Of a stretch of DNA of 64,000 nt, positions 44,547 through 54,491 are shown piece by piece. The position numbers were made by a program, and so were the translations under genes. The stretch spans positions 372,001 to 436,000 of the forward strand of contig NZ_JBHSRI010000002.1 of assembly GCF_042658845.1 (NCBI RefSeq), read 5' to 3'. The notes under the pieces are model-generated. The model was not told the origin of the DNA. It saw nothing but the letters and a program-made list of their open reading frames with translations, and did not search any database. Each line of letters opens with the position of its first letter. The stretch's first letter is position 1. This DNA is from Paenisporosarcina macmurdoensis (lineage in GTDB: Bacteria; Bacillota; Bacilli; Bacillales_A; Planococcaceae).

Positions 44547-46394
44547 ATGACTAATTTACGTCAAGACCTAAGAAATATTGCAATAATTGCCCACGTTGAC
44601 CATGGTAAAACTACTCTAGTTGACCAAATGTTAAAACAATCTGGTACTTTCCGTTCAAATGAACATGTGGACGAGCGTGCCATGGATTCAGGTGATATCG
44701 AGCGTGAGCGCGGTATAACAATCCTAGCTAAAAATACAGCGATCCAATATAAAGATGTGAAGATTAACATTCTTGACACGCCTGGCCACGCTGACTTTGG
44801 TGGAGAAGTAGAACGTATTATGAAAATGGTAGACGGTGTTTTACTAGTAGTTGACGCGTATGAAGGCTGTATGCCACAAACTCGTTTCGTATTGAAAAAA
44901 GCACTTGAACAAAACTTACAACCTATTGTAGTTGTAAACAAAATTGACCGTGACTTTGCACGTCCTGAAGAAGTTGTGGACGAAGTTCTTGAACTTTTCA
45001 TTGAACTTGAAGCAAACGATGAGCAATTAGAATTCCCAGTTATTTTTGCATCAGGTATGAACGGTACTGCAAGTCTTTCATCTGACGTTGCAGACCAAGA
45101 AGAAAACATGAAAGTAATTTATGATGCAATCATCGAACACATTCCAGCACCTGTGGATAACAAAGAAGAGCCTCTTCAATTCCAAGTATCTCTTTTAGAT
45201 TACAACGATTATGTAGGCCGTATTGGTATTGGTCGCGTATTCCGCGGAACTATGGAAGTTGGACAACAAGTATCTCTTATGAAATTAGACGGTAAAGTGA
45301 AAAACTTCCGTGTTACAAAAATGTTTGGATTTATGGGTCTAAAACGTATTGAAATTCAACATGCTCATGCTGGTGATTTAATTGCCGTATCAGGAATGGA
45401 AGATATCAACGTTGGAGAAACAGTTTGTCCAACAGAACATCCTGAAGCATTACCAATTTTACGTATTGATGAGCCAACTCTTCAAATGACGTTCCTAGTG
45501 AACAACAGTCCTTTTGCTGGACGTGAAGGTAAATGGGTAACATCTCGTAAAATTGATGAGCGTTTACAATCTCAACTTCAGACAGACGTATCATTACGTG
45601 TAGACCCTACAGATTCTCCTGATGCATGGGTAGTATCTGGTCGTGGAGAATTACATTTGTCTATCTTGATTGAAAACATGCGTCGCGAAGGTTTTGAGTT
45701 ACAAGTATCGAAACCTGAAGTAATCGTGCGTGTTATTGATGGCGTTCGTTGTGAGCCAGTTGAACGTGTACAAGTTGATGTACCTGAAGAACATGTTGGT
45801 TCAATTATTGAATCAATGGGTGAACGTAAAGGTGAAATGCTTGATATGGTTAATAACGGTTCAGGTCAAGTACGTTTAGTATTTATGGTACCTGCTCGTG
45901 GATTAATCGGATACACAACTGATTTCATGACATTAACTCGTGGATACGGAATCATTAACCACACATTCGATAGCTACCAACCAATGCAAAAAGGTCGTGT
46001 AGGTGGACGTAGTAAAGGTGTTCTTGTAGCAATGTCTACAGGTACAGCTTCTGAGTACGGAATTCTAGGAATTGAAGATCGTGGTACGATTTTCGCTGAA
46101 CCAGGTGCTGAAATTTATGAAGGAATGATCGTTGGAGAGCATACTCGTGATAATGACTTAACAGTTAACATTACGAAAATGAAAGCAGCCAACAACATTC
46201 GTTCTGCAAATAAAGAAGCAACGACAACTAGAAAAAAACCACGTATCATGACTTTAGAAGAGTCACTTGAATACCTAAATGATGATGAGTATTGTGAAAT
46301 CACACCAGCTTCTATTCGTTTACGTAAAAAAGTGCTTGATAAAGCTGAACGTGAACGCGTAACGAAAAAGACTAAAACAGCTGAAAATAATTAA
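44547..46394 (+). CDS. typA: Ribosome-associated translational GTPase TypA/BipA
   Basis: A 615-residue GTPase: G1 AHVDHGKTT (15-23), G3 DTPGHADFGG, G4 NKID, then the beta-barrel domain, elongation-factor domains III and V and the BipA-specific C-terminal domain (about 480-615). It binds the ribosome and aids assembly and growth at low temperature. GGAG precedes the ATG. Confidence 0.97.
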   Translation: MTNLRQDLRNIAIIAHVDHGKTTLVDQMLKQSGTFRSNEHVDERAMDSGDIERERGITILAKNTAIQYKDVKINILDTPGHADFGGEVERIMKMVDGVLLVVDAYEGCMPQTRFVLKKALEQNLQPIVVVNKIDRDFARPEEVVDEVLELFIELEANDEQLEFPVIFASGMNGTASLSSDVADQEENMKVIYDAIIEHIPAPVDNKEEPLQFQVSLLDYNDYVGRIGIGRVFRGTMEVGQQVSLMKLDGKVKNFRVTKMFGFMGLKRIEIQHAHAGDLIAVSGMEDINVGETVCPTEHPEALPILRIDEPTLQMTFLVNNSPFAGREGKWVTSRKIDERLQSQLQTDVSLRVDPTDSPDAWVVSGRGELHLSILIENMRREGFELQVSKPEVIVRVIDGVRCEPVERVQVDVPEEHVGSIIESMGERKGEMLDMVNNGSGQVRLVFMVPARGLIGYTTDFMTLTRGYGIINHTFDSYQPMQKGRVGGRSKGVLVAMSTGTASEYGILGIEDRGTIFAEPGAEIYEGMIVGEHTRDNDLTVNITKMKAANNIRSANKEATTTRKKPRIMTLEESLEYLNDDEYCEITPASIRLRKKVLDKAERERVTKKTKTAENN

Positions 46395-46418
46395 GAATGA
46401 TTGAAAGGTTGAGGAATT

Positions 46419-46748
46419 TTGGAAGAACAGCAATTTGTCTATGACAAAATGTACCCAACTGCTCGCTTTTTATATGACTTCCTTCCAACCTACGAAATGG
46501 CAGGATATGCTCTTTTTCTTGTCATTTTCGTACTTTCTATAGTAGTTTATAAACTCGGTTTTGCTAAGAAGTTAAAGATGTCTCAAAATGTAGTTATTTA
46601 TCTCTTTTTGTTTTTGGGATGCATAATGCTAACATTTTTAGCTTTCTTCCTACCCGTTGTGGAAGGATTAATAGTTGCTGCAATGATTTTAATTTTATAT
46701 AAAATTCGTTTGCACAATGAAAAAAAGAGAAGCGCTAGCGCAAGCTAG
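46419..46748 (+). CDS. ylaH: YlaH-like membrane protein
   Basis: A 109-residue protein with three helices (about 27-46, 59-80 and 81-100), a soluble N-terminus and a charged tail. The start is TTG 46419 after GAGG. Follows typA by 24 bases, as ylaH does in B. subtilis. Function unknown. Confidence 0.85.
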   Translation: MEEQQFVYDKMYPTARFLYDFLPTYEMAGYALFLVIFVLSIVVYKLGFAKKLKMSQNVVIYLFLFLGCIMLTFLAFFLPVVEGLIVAAMILILYKIRLHNEKKRSASAS

Positions 46749-46764
46749 TACTTCTCTTTTTTTA
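46721..46764. terminator. Bidirectional terminator overlapping the ylaH stop
   Basis: AAAAAGAGAAG-GCTAGC-GCAA-GCTAG-CTTCTCTTTTTT. The ylaH stop codon (46746-46748) and the stop of the convergent gene lie in its arm. Confidence 0.9.
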
Positions 46765-47203
46765 TTGTTTTCAAATATAAGAGTGGTAATACCCAGGCAT
46801 ATATCAAATGAGCGATTGTCCAGTAAGTAAATGCTAGCCAATCATTCCATGCCGGAACCTCTTTAATTGCGGAAACACTTAAAATAAAATATAAACCCAG
46901 TGTAGGTAAACATAAGATAAAACTTAACAACCATAACTTTAATAGGGATTTCTTAAAATGTAGTAATTCTGCTAGGTAAATAAATACATAAGCAATACAG
47001 ATAGAAACGATGACGTGAAAAAGAAATTCAATAGGTTCAGACCATTCAATTTGACCTATAAATGGAATGAAGTCAACATTTAGCAATAAGGTATAAACCC
47101 GAATTTGGCTGACAAACTCAACTAATTTTAGAAGTAAGCCTAGCAAAATACCGCTAGCTATTCCCATGTATAAAGTACTGATAATTTTATGTTTAGTAGT
47201 CAT
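46745..47203 (-). CDS. Four-helix membrane protein, function unknown
   Basis: A 152-residue protein with about four membrane helices (about 9-31, 55-78, 85-107, 118-140). I do not recognise it. It begins at the stop of ylaI, whose last base it shares, so both are probably co-transcribed from upstream of 47919. Confidence 0.65.
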   Translation of the reverse strand: MTTKHKIISTLYMGIASGILLGLLLKLVEFVSQIRVYTLLLNVDFIPFIGQIEWSEPIEFLFHVIVSICIAYVFIYLAELLHFKKSLLKLWLLSFILCLPTLGLYFILSVSAIKEVPAWNDWLAFTYWTIAHLIYAWVLPLLYLKTIKKEKY

Positions 47204-47406
47204 TAGAAATCTTCTTCTATTTTGCGGGAGCTTTTGTAAAATACAAAATGCCCAGTTGCTAAACGAGCGGTTGTTTTTTGTTCAATCCGCTCATGGCAAG
47301 GATCACACATATATGTATGAATTGGGCGATTTCGGAGTTTTTTTGCTTGAGGTGAATCATCAAGTAATTGATTGATGGTATCACAAATGACACATTTTAC
47401 ACGCAT
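47203..47406 (-). CDS. ylaI: YlaI-type zinc-ribbon protein (DUF2197)
   Basis: A 67-residue protein with two Cys pairs, CVICD near the N-terminus and CDPCHER in the middle, forming a probable zinc ribbon. Length and position agree with YlaI. Function unknown. AGGAGG lies before the ATG. Confidence 0.88.
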   Translation of the reverse strand: MRVKCVICDTINQLLDDSPQAKKLRNRPIHTYMCDPCHERIEQKTTARLATGHFVFYKSSRKIEEDF

Positions 47407-47418
47407 CGAACTAACCTC

Positions 47419-47919
47419 CTAATCTACTCGAACTGCTGACACATGTTTAATGGGGTTTTCTAAGTTTGAACCATCTGCTAGAAGTACGTAGACAGGACCA
47501 TCTTCACGTAATGGTTTTCCATCTTGACTATATTTAAAGATAATAGAGTCTGCTTGTTCTAGTGAAAAAGAATGTTCTTCACCGCTAGCTGTTTCGATAA
47601 TTACAGCTTTAGCACCATCTTTTATTTCAGCATTTTTCAAAAAATGCTTTAAATAGATACCAAATGTACCTGTTAACATTTTAGTTCTCTCATATTTCTT
47701 TTCGGTTTTTATAGTTGGTGGTAAAGTTGCGCCTTCCATTATTTCACGAGACCAGTGAGCGGACATTTTTTTTGTATAGTCTTCCAACTCATTTTTTTCA
47801 ATTTGTTGTTCCGTGAAAAATGTATTTAAATCGATGCGTCGATCATCAAAAATCCACACCGCTGGATCTAGTGTTATTTTAAAATTGACTTCGCCTTTTA
47901 TAGGAATAATGATTTCCAT
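47419..47919 (-). CDS. Conserved-looking 166-residue protein, function unknown
   Basis: A soluble protein with no membrane helix. It opens with EIIIPIKGEVNFKITLDPAV and WIFDDRRIDL and ends in a beta-rich stretch (PVYVLLADGSNLENPIKHVSAVRVD). It lies where ylaL stands in B. subtilis. Some such proteins have been annotated as peptidyl-prolyl isomerase; I see no parvulin, cyclophilin or FKBP motif. GGAGG lies before the ATG. Confidence 0.7.
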   Translation of the reverse strand: MEIIIPIKGEVNFKITLDPAVWIFDDRRIDLNTFFTEQQIEKNELEDYTKKMSAHWSREIMEGATLPPTIKTEKKYERTKMLTGTFGIYLKHFLKNAEIKDGAKAVIIETASGEEHSFSLEQADSIIFKYSQDGKPLREDGPVYVLLADGSNLENPIKHVSAVRVD

Positions 47920-48181
47920 TCTGTTGGTGCCTCCAATACAAATTGCGTTTCATCTATAGGTAGTTCAAAAAGTCCTTTAAAAATAGCTGTCGCATCTCTT
48001 CGTTGGCTTGCTTCTCTGGTCCTCACGTATTAACACCTTACGTTCCGGTCCTCGAAGGATGTACCTCCTCGACCTACTTGGCTCTTTTTATGATCCTTTT
48101 TGAATTCGCTCTTATAGTATAACCTTTTGACTAAAGGTAAAAAAGAATTAAGTTTGTAAACATTGGTTTTTGAAGCGATAC
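47920..48181. other. Intergenic region with a 141-bp element with inverted ends
   Basis: No gene. The element 47964-48104 begins TTCAAAAAG and ends with its perfect complement CTTTTTGAA. Inside, a second dyad ACGTA/TACGT sits between two GGTCCTC copies (48018-48053). From memory this GGTCCTCACGTA...TACGTTCCGGTCCTCG sequence recurs in Bacillales genomes. Confidence 0.7.
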
Positions 48182-48210
48182 TTGCAATTTTGTCTCTAGA
48201 AAGATACAAT
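48182..48210 (+). promoter_or_regulatory. Sigma-A promoter of ylaN
   Basis: TTGCAA (48182-48187), 17 bases, TACAAT (48205-48210), 36 bases before the ATG. Confidence 0.7.
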
Positions 48211-48245
48211 TTATTAAGACAATATAAGGTAATGGGGGCGTCCTC

Positions 48246-48527
48246 ATGGATACTAAATCACAACAATCGTACCAGCAAAGAGCTGTTGAACTTTTAAAAG
48301 CCGATGCTGAGAAAATAGCAAAATTGATCAAGGTTCAAATTGATCATTTAACATTGCCACAATGCCCACTATACGAAGAAGTCTTAGATACCCAGATGTA
48401 TGGTTTATCTAAAGAAATTGATTTTGCCGTAAAACTAGGTCTTATGGAGCGTGAAGAAGGAAAGATAATTCTTTCGACACTTGAAAAAGAACTATCAGTA
48501 ATGCACGATGCTTATACAAAGAAATAA
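48246..48527 (+). CDS. ylaN: UPF0358 protein YlaN, iron-homeostasis factor
   Basis: A 93-residue helical protein with LKADAEKIAKLIKVQIDHL and CPLYEEVLDTQMYGLSKE, as in YlaN. In B. subtilis and S. aureus YlaN binds iron and interacts with Fur, making it essential under low iron. GGGGGCG precedes the ATG. Confidence 0.92.
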   Translation: MDTKSQQSYQQRAVELLKADAEKIAKLIKVQIDHLTLPQCPLYEEVLDTQMYGLSKEIDFAVKLGLMEREEGKIILSTLEKELSVMHDAYTKK

Positions 48528-48532
48528 GTAAG

Positions 48533-48565
48533 AAACTCAAACTCAATATGTGTTTGAGTTTTTTT
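48533..48565 (+). terminator. Terminator of ylaN
   Basis: AAACTCAAAC and GTTTGAGTTT around a 9-base loop, with a T-run. Confidence 0.9.
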
Positions 48566-48592
48566 GCTAGATAAAAGAAAAAGAGGTTTCCC

Positions 48593-49756
48593 ATGATTTC
48601 ATATATAAAACGCTACACAAAAAACTTTGATTACCCATTATTTATTACATACATGTTCTTATGTCTTTTTGGGTTAGTAATGATTTATAGTGCCAGTATG
48701 GTTTGGTCCGTAAATGTATATGGCTATGAATCGGATTTTTTTTATAAACGACAAATCATAAACTTATTAGTTGCTTTTCCCGTATTTTTAATAGGTGCAT
48801 TTATTCCGTATAAGCACTATCGACGCAAACCAATAATGGCATTGATGCTTTTTGTCATGTTTGGGTTTCTCGCTAGCGTTCACTTTATAGGTGATGATGT
48901 GAATGGTGCTCAAAGTTGGATCAATCTAGGTCCACTAAGATTGCAACCTTCTGAACTGGCAAAAATTATATTAATCTTATATTTTGCTAGTGTCTTTGCT
49001 AATAAAAGAGCGAAAGGGAATTTAGATTCACTTGAAAATTCAATTTCTCAGCCTATAATTGTGTTAGTCTTGGCATTTTTCTCCGTATTAAGTGAAGTTG
49101 ATATGGGATCAGCTGCAATTATGTTATTTGTAACAGTCTCAACATTATTGGCAAGTGGTATACGCTTTAAGACTTTTGCTAAACTGTTCGGAATAATATC
49201 TGCTGCAATCGTTGTTTTGTCGCCAATTCTATATTTATTCCGTGGTCGATTTATTACACCGAAGCGAGTGGAGCGCTTAGAAGCTTTCTTGAATCCATTT
49301 AAGTATGAGCAAGAGTCAGGATTTCAAATTGTAAATGGCTATTTAGCAATCGGGGCAGGAGGAATTAAAGGGCTGGGTTTAGGACAATCTATTCAAAAAC
49401 AAGGCTATCTACCGGAACCACAAACGGATTTCATCATGGCCATTATTGCTGAAGAATTAGGTATACTTGGGACTTTACTTGTAATTGGTGGTCTCGGATT
49501 TATTGTTTTACGTGCTTTTAGTATTGCTTTAAGTACAGAAGATACTCAAGCGCGTATGATTGCCACCGGTGTTGGTAGTCTAATAGGCTTTCAAACTTTC
49601 ATTAACTTAGGTGGGCTTTTAGGCTTAATTCCTCTAACAGGAGTGCCTTTGCCTTTTATTAGTTATGGCGGAACGTCTGTTGTTTTGTTATCTTTAGCTA
49701 TGGGAATATTGTTAAATGTCTCAATGTTTGTAAAGTTCGAAAAAACACGAAGCTAA
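48593..49756 (+). CDS. ftsW: Peptidoglycan glycosyltransferase FtsW (SEDS family)
   Basis: A 387-residue protein with about ten helices. MIYSASMVW in the first helix, GAQSWINLGPLRLQPSELAK, GLGLGQSIQKQGYLPEPQTDF and PLPFISYGG are SEDS landmarks. It polymerises septal peptidoglycan with a class B penicillin-binding protein. The position directly before pycA fits ylaO (ftsW) and not rodA or spoVE. AAAAAGAGG precedes the ATG. Confidence 0.93.
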   Translation: MISYIKRYTKNFDYPLFITYMFLCLFGLVMIYSASMVWSVNVYGYESDFFYKRQIINLLVAFPVFLIGAFIPYKHYRRKPIMALMLFVMFGFLASVHFIGDDVNGAQSWINLGPLRLQPSELAKIILILYFASVFANKRAKGNLDSLENSISQPIIVLVLAFFSVLSEVDMGSAAIMLFVTVSTLLASGIRFKTFAKLFGIISAAIVVLSPILYLFRGRFITPKRVERLEAFLNPFKYEQESGFQIVNGYLAIGAGGIKGLGLGQSIQKQGYLPEPQTDFIMAIIAEELGILGTLLVIGGLGFIVLRAFSIALSTEDTQARMIATGVGSLIGFQTFINLGGLLGLIPLTGVPLPFISYGGTSVVLLSLAMGILLNVSMFVKFEKTRS

Positions 49757-49772
49757 GGGGTGTCGTCTCATT

Positions 49773-52700
49773 ATGAAAACGATTCAAAAGATTTTAGTAG
49801 CTAACCGCGGAGAAATTGCCATTCGTATCTTCCGGGCATGTACCGAATTAAACCTGCCGACCGTATCGATCTATTCAAGAGAAGACAGTGGTTCATTCCA
49901 TATATACAAAGCAGATGAATCGTATTTAGTTGGAGATGGTAAAAAACCAATTGATGCTTATTTAGACATTGAAGGAATTTTGAAAATCGCTAAGGATAGT
50001 GGCGCGAATGCGATTCACCCAGGATATGGTTTTCTTTCTGAAAACGCAGATTTTGCAAGACGCTGTGAAGAAGAAGGAATTATATTCATCGGTCCTACTT
50101 CTGAGCATTTAAATATGTTTGGAGATAAAGTAAAAGCCCGTACACAAGCTGTATTAGCGGGTATACCTGTTATACCAGGTAGTGACGGACCTGTTCTAAC
50201 TGTAGAAGAAGTAAAAGCTTTTGGTGACGCAAATGGATACCCTTTAATGGTGAAAGCTTCATCAGGCGGAGGCGGTCGTGGGATGCGAGTTGTTCCAACA
50301 GCAGATGATGTAGAATCGGCCTTTGAACGAGCGAGTTCAGAAGCGAAAGCTGCTTTTGGTTCAGACGAATTATACGTAGAAAAATTGGTTGAAAAGCCTA
50401 AACATATTGAAGTTCAGATATTAGGAGATAAACATGGTAATTTGGTTCATCTATATGAGCGTGATTGTTCAATCCAACGAAGACATCAGAAAGTAGTTGA
50501 AATTGCCCCTTCCAACTCCATATCAAATGAATTGCGAAATCGTATTTGCGATGCAGCGGTTAAGTTAATGAACAATGTAAAATACATAAACGCCGGCACA
50601 GTTGAGTTCTTGGTCGCTGGAGATGAATTTTATTTCATCGAAGTAAATCCTCGAATTCAAGTTGAACATACCATTACTGAAATGATAACGGGAATTGATA
50701 TCGTTCATACTCAAATTCATATTGCAGATGGTTCAGTATTACATGAAGAAGAAATTGGTATGCCAGCTCAAAAAGACATTCCATTGTTTGGATTCGCTAT
50801 TCAGTCACGTGTGACCACAGAAGACCCTTTAAATCAATTCATGCCTGATACTGGCAAATTGAGTGTATATCGCTCTGGAGGAGGGTTTGGTGTCCGTTTA
50901 GATGCAGGTAATGGCTATCAAGGTGCTGTTATTTCTCCTTATTACGATTCTCTATTAGTAAAAGTATCAACATGGGGGAAAACGTTTAAAGAAGCTGCTG
51001 CAAAAATGGATAGAAACCTACAAGAATTTCGTATTCGCGGCATAAAAACAAATATTCCGTTCTTAGAAAACGTTGTCAAACATCAGAATTTCATCACAGG
51101 AAATTTCAATACTAGCTTTATTGATTCTACTCCTGAATTATTTTTGTTCCCAACTCGAAAAGACCGTGGAACTAAATTATTAAATTATATAGGGAACGTT
51201 ACAGTAAATGGATTCCCAGGAATCGAAAAAGATTTGAAGCCGGTTTTCGCTGTTCCAAGAAAACCACAAATTGATTTACTTGTTCCTCCAATGTCTGGTA
51301 CTAAACAAATTTTGAATGAGCGTGGAGCAGAAGGTCTTGTTAAATGGATTCACGAGCAAAAAGATGTGTTGATAACTGATACAACCTTCCGTGATGCACA
51401 TCAATCGCTTCTTGCGACTCGCGTTCGATCTAATGATATGTATGAAATTGCAGAGCAGTCGGCGAGAGCTATGCATGATGCCTTCTCGTTTGAAATGTGG
51501 GGAGGGGCAACATTTGACGTTGCCTATCGATTCTTAAAAGAAAATCCATGGGATCGATTACTGAAAATGCGTGAGATGATTCCTAATGTGTTACTTCAAA
51601 TGCTCGTACGTGGAGCTAATGCTGTTGGATATAAAAACTATCCAGACAATGTTATTCGCGAGTTTATTAAAGAGTCAGCCGAAGCAGGTATCGATGTATT
51701 CCGAATCTTTGATAGCTTGAACTGGATTAAAGGAATGGAAGTTGCCATTGATTCTGCTCGTCAATCAGGTAAAATCGCAGAGGCAGCGATTTGTTACACA
51801 GGTGATATTTTAGATGATAATCGTGCTAAATATACAGTGGCTTATTATAAAGAAATGGCCAAAGAATTAGAATCTGCAGGAGCTCATATTTTAGCGATTA
51901 AAGATATGGCTGGGTTATTAAAACCGGAAGCGGCCTATCGTTTAATCTCAGAGTTAAAGGAAACGGTATCATTACCTATTCATTTACACACACATGATAC
52001 CAGTGGTAACGGTATTTACTTATATGCAAGAGCGATCGAAGCTGGTGTTGACATCGTCGATACAGCCCTTGGAACGATGGCTGGATTAACATCACAACCA
52101 AGTGCCAATTCATTATCCTATGCCTTAAAGGGCAGTAAACGTGAAATACGTACAGATATAAAAGCTCTTGAGCAACTATCTCATTACTGGGAAGATGTAC
52201 GTAAATATTACAAAGAATTCGAATCAGGTATGATGAGTCCACATACAGAAATTTATGTTCACGAAATGCCTGGTGGTCAATATTCTAACTTGCAACAACA
52301 AGCAAAAGCAGTAGGACTAGGTGCTCGTTTTGAAGATGTAAAAGAAATGTATTCAAATGTAAATATCATGTTTGGTGACGTCGTAAAAGTAACTCCTTCT
52401 TCCAAAGTGGTAGGGGATATGGCACTCTTTATGGTCCAAAATGATTTAACTGAAGAAACGGTATTGACACGTGGGAAAACAATTGATTTCCCAGATTCAG
52501 TTATTGAATTTTTCCAAGGGTACATCGGCCAACCCTATGGTGGATTCCCTGAAGAAATACAAAAAGTAATATTAAAAGATCGTGAAGCCATTACGGTACG
52601 TCCAGGAGAATTGTTGGAACCCGTTGATTTTGAACAATTGAAAGTAGAACTTTTCCACAAACTTAGTCGACCAGTCAACAGCCATGAAGTCCTTGCATAC

Positions 52701-53213
52701 GCGTTGTATCCAAAAGTGTTTGACGAATATTCAGTCATGGAGAAAAAATTTGGTGATGTATCAGTACTTGATACGCCAACTTTCTTATACGGGATGCGTT
52801 TAGGGGAAGAAATAGAAGTTGAGATTGAAAAAGGGAAAACGTTAATTATTAAAATGGTATCAATTAGCCAACCGCAATCAGATGCCAATCGAGTGATTTA
52901 TTTTGAATTAAATGGTCAACCTCGAGAAGTAATCATTCAAGATATGACAGTTGAGTCTGACGTTATACAGAAGCCTAAAACAGATCTTTCAAATCCAAGT
53001 CATATTGGTGCAACAATGCCAGGTACGGTTTTGAAAGTTGTAATTGCGAATGGTAGTCGAGTGAAACGCGGCGATCATTTACTTATTACGGAGGCAATGA
53101 AAATGGAAACAACGGTTCAAGCTCCATATAATGGTGTAGTGAAAGAAATTCATGTTTCAGCAGGAACTTCTATTGCGAAGGGTGACTTATTAATAGAAAT
53201 GGAAAAAGAATAA
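49773..53213 (+). CDS. pycA: Pyruvate carboxylase
   Basis: A 1146-residue multifunctional enzyme, converting pyruvate plus bicarbonate into oxaloacetate. The biotin carboxylase part (1-450) has the ATP-grasp loop GGGGRGMR near 166; the carboxyltransferase domain begins near TDTTFRDAHQSLLATR (about 535); a PYC/OADA domain and the biotinyl domain with EAMKMETT (Lys near 1109) follow. Full length. It begins 17 bases after ftsW. Confidence 0.98.
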   Translation: MKTIQKILVANRGEIAIRIFRACTELNLPTVSIYSREDSGSFHIYKADESYLVGDGKKPIDAYLDIEGILKIAKDSGANAIHPGYGFLSENADFARRCEEEGIIFIGPTSEHLNMFGDKVKARTQAVLAGIPVIPGSDGPVLTVEEVKAFGDANGYPLMVKASSGGGGRGMRVVPTADDVESAFERASSEAKAAFGSDELYVEKLVEKPKHIEVQILGDKHGNLVHLYERDCSIQRRHQKVVEIAPSNSISNELRNRICDAAVKLMNNVKYINAGTVEFLVAGDEFYFIEVNPRIQVEHTITEMITGIDIVHTQIHIADGSVLHEEEIGMPAQKDIPLFGFAIQSRVTTEDPLNQFMPDTGKLSVYRSGGGFGVRLDAGNGYQGAVISPYYDSLLVKVSTWGKTFKEAAAKMDRNLQEFRIRGIKTNIPFLENVVKHQNFITGNFNTSFIDSTPELFLFPTRKDRGTKLLNYIGNVTVNGFPGIEKDLKPVFAVPRKPQIDLLVPPMSGTKQILNERGAEGLVKWIHEQKDVLITDTTFRDAHQSLLATRVRSNDMYEIAEQSARAMHDAFSFEMWGGATFDVAYRFLKENPWDRLLKMREMIPNVLLQMLVRGANAVGYKNYPDNVIREFIKESAEAGIDVFRIFDSLNWIKGMEVAIDSARQSGKIAEAAICYTGDILDDNRAKYTVAYYKEMAKELESAGAHILAIKDMAGLLKPEAAYRLISELKETVSLPIHLHTHDTSGNGIYLYARAIEAGVDIVDTALGTMAGLTSQPSANSLSYALKGSKREIRTDIKALEQLSHYWEDVRKYYKEFESGMMSPHTEIYVHEMPGGQYSNLQQQAKAVGLGARFEDVKEMYSNVNIMFGDVVKVTPSSKVVGDMALFMVQNDLTEETVLTRGKTIDFPDSVIEFFQGYIGQPYGGFPEEIQKVILKDREAITVRPGELLEPVDFEQLKVELFHKLSRPVNSHEVLAYALYPKVFDEYSVMEKKFGDVSVLDTPTFLYGMRLGEEIEVEIEKGKTLIIKMVSISQPQSDANRVIYFELNGQPREVIIQDMTVESDVIQKPKTDLSNPSHIGATMPGTVLKVVIANGSRVKRGDHLLITEAMKMETTVQAPYNGVVKEIHVSAGTSIAKGDLLIEMEKE

Positions 53214-53216
53214 AAT

Positions 53217-53258
53217 AAAAGCAGTTCCGCGGTTAGCGGAACTGCTTTTATTTTTGTG
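53217..53258. terminator. Bidirectional terminator between pycA and ctaA
   Basis: AAAAGCAGTTCCGC and its perfect complement around GGTTA, with T-rich sides. The ctaA stop codon lies at its edge (53248-53250). Confidence 0.93.
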
Positions 53259-54177
53259 TTGTTTTAGAGCGGCTACGTGATAGAAGTAATATCATATAAC
53301 ACAATAAACCGAATAGTAAGGATATCAATAGGGAATGAACTAAAGCAAAGTATAAATTAAGTTTAGTTAAAACGACGAGCATGCCTGCGATTACTTGAAG
53401 TGAAACAATAACAAAAGCAATCATCCAACCGTAGAATAAAACTCGCTGGTCTTTATATTGTTTAAATGCATGCCAAGCAATATATGCAATCCATATAAAA
53501 ATCAAAGCTGCAGCAGTTCGATGTCCCATCTGTACCCATTCGTAAAGATTTGCAGGGAAAGAAAATTTATCGTTGTTACACAGTGGCCAATCCGAGCATA
53601 TTAAACCAGAATCTGTATGTCGAACGAGTGCGCCTGTGTACACTACAATATAAGAATAAAGCGTAACTCCGACTGTATGCCATTTTAATTTTGAACCAAT
53701 CCTTAATTTATCAGCATCAAATTTCCGATCAACTTCGAAAATAAGGAGTGTTAGCAATAACACGGAAGCAAAAGACAGTAAGGATATGCCGAAATGGAGG
53801 GCTAAAATAAAATCACCTTGTCCCCACAAAACTTGTGCAGCTCCAATTAAGGCTTGTAGAATCAAGAAAAACATAGCCATTACAGCTAAGAATTTTGTTT
53901 CGCGTATATGACCCATCACTTTCCATGACCACACCGATAATATTAATATAAGAAAACCGACAGATCCAGTTACGACCCGGTGAGAAAATTCAATTAACAC
54001 TTCTGTAGTAATATTATCTGGTATTAATTGTCCATTACATCCTGGCCAATGTCTGCCACAACCCATGCCACTATCTGTTTTGGTCACAAGTGCTCCACCA
54101 AGAAGAATGAGCAACATACCGATTGTTGCAGCAACAGCAAACCATTTTAAGTATTTACTTTGTTGCATGAATGACAC
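53248..54177 (-). CDS. ctaA: Haem A synthase
   Basis: A 309-residue, eight-helix protein that oxidises haem O to haem A. It keeps both extracellular Cys pairs of the Bacillus type (CGRHWPGC and CSDWPLC) and four haem-ligand His in helices. Divergent from ctaB, as usual. Confidence 0.95.
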   Translation of the reverse strand: MSFMQQSKYLKWFAVAATIGMLLILLGGALVTKTDSGMGCGRHWPGCNGQLIPDNITTEVLIEFSHRVVTGSVGFLILILSVWSWKVMGHIRETKFLAVMAMFFLILQALIGAAQVLWGQGDFILALHFGISLLSFASVLLLTLLIFEVDRKFDADKLRIGSKLKWHTVGVTLYSYIVVYTGALVRHTDSGLICSDWPLCNNDKFSFPANLYEWVQMGHRTAAALIFIWIAYIAWHAFKQYKDQRVLFYGWMIAFVIVSLQVIAGMLVVLTKLNLYFALVHSLLISLLFGLLCYMILLLSRSRSKTTQK

Positions 54178-54491
54178 CTACTTTGTATAATACTAGTCGC
54201 TAAAAAGCGATACCTGCTTGTTTGATAATAGCTAAGAAAAAGCCAAAATACAATGTCTAGCCAACAAACTCCAACAATACGATTCGCCTTTTCACAAATT
54301 GTTCATAAAAAATTCTTTTTCCATTCACAAACCTATCCCAGAAATGCTTTAGTATAGAGATGTTGTGTATCGTTGACAAGAAACCGCTTTATGCGTTTTA
54401 TCGAATTTCAAGTTAGATATAGAAATAACTTCAGTTTTTCGATATAGTAAAGGAAGCGGAATATGCTTACAACTTTGAAAGGGGGAGTTTC
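54178..54491. other. Divergent ctaA/ctaB control region
   Basis: No gene. A small palindrome TCGCTAAAAAGCGA lies at 54197-54210 near the ctaA start. A weak promoter candidate for ctaB is TTGACA (54373-54378), 17 bases, TTTTAT (54396-54401). I could not settle the ctaA promoter. Confidence 0.45.
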
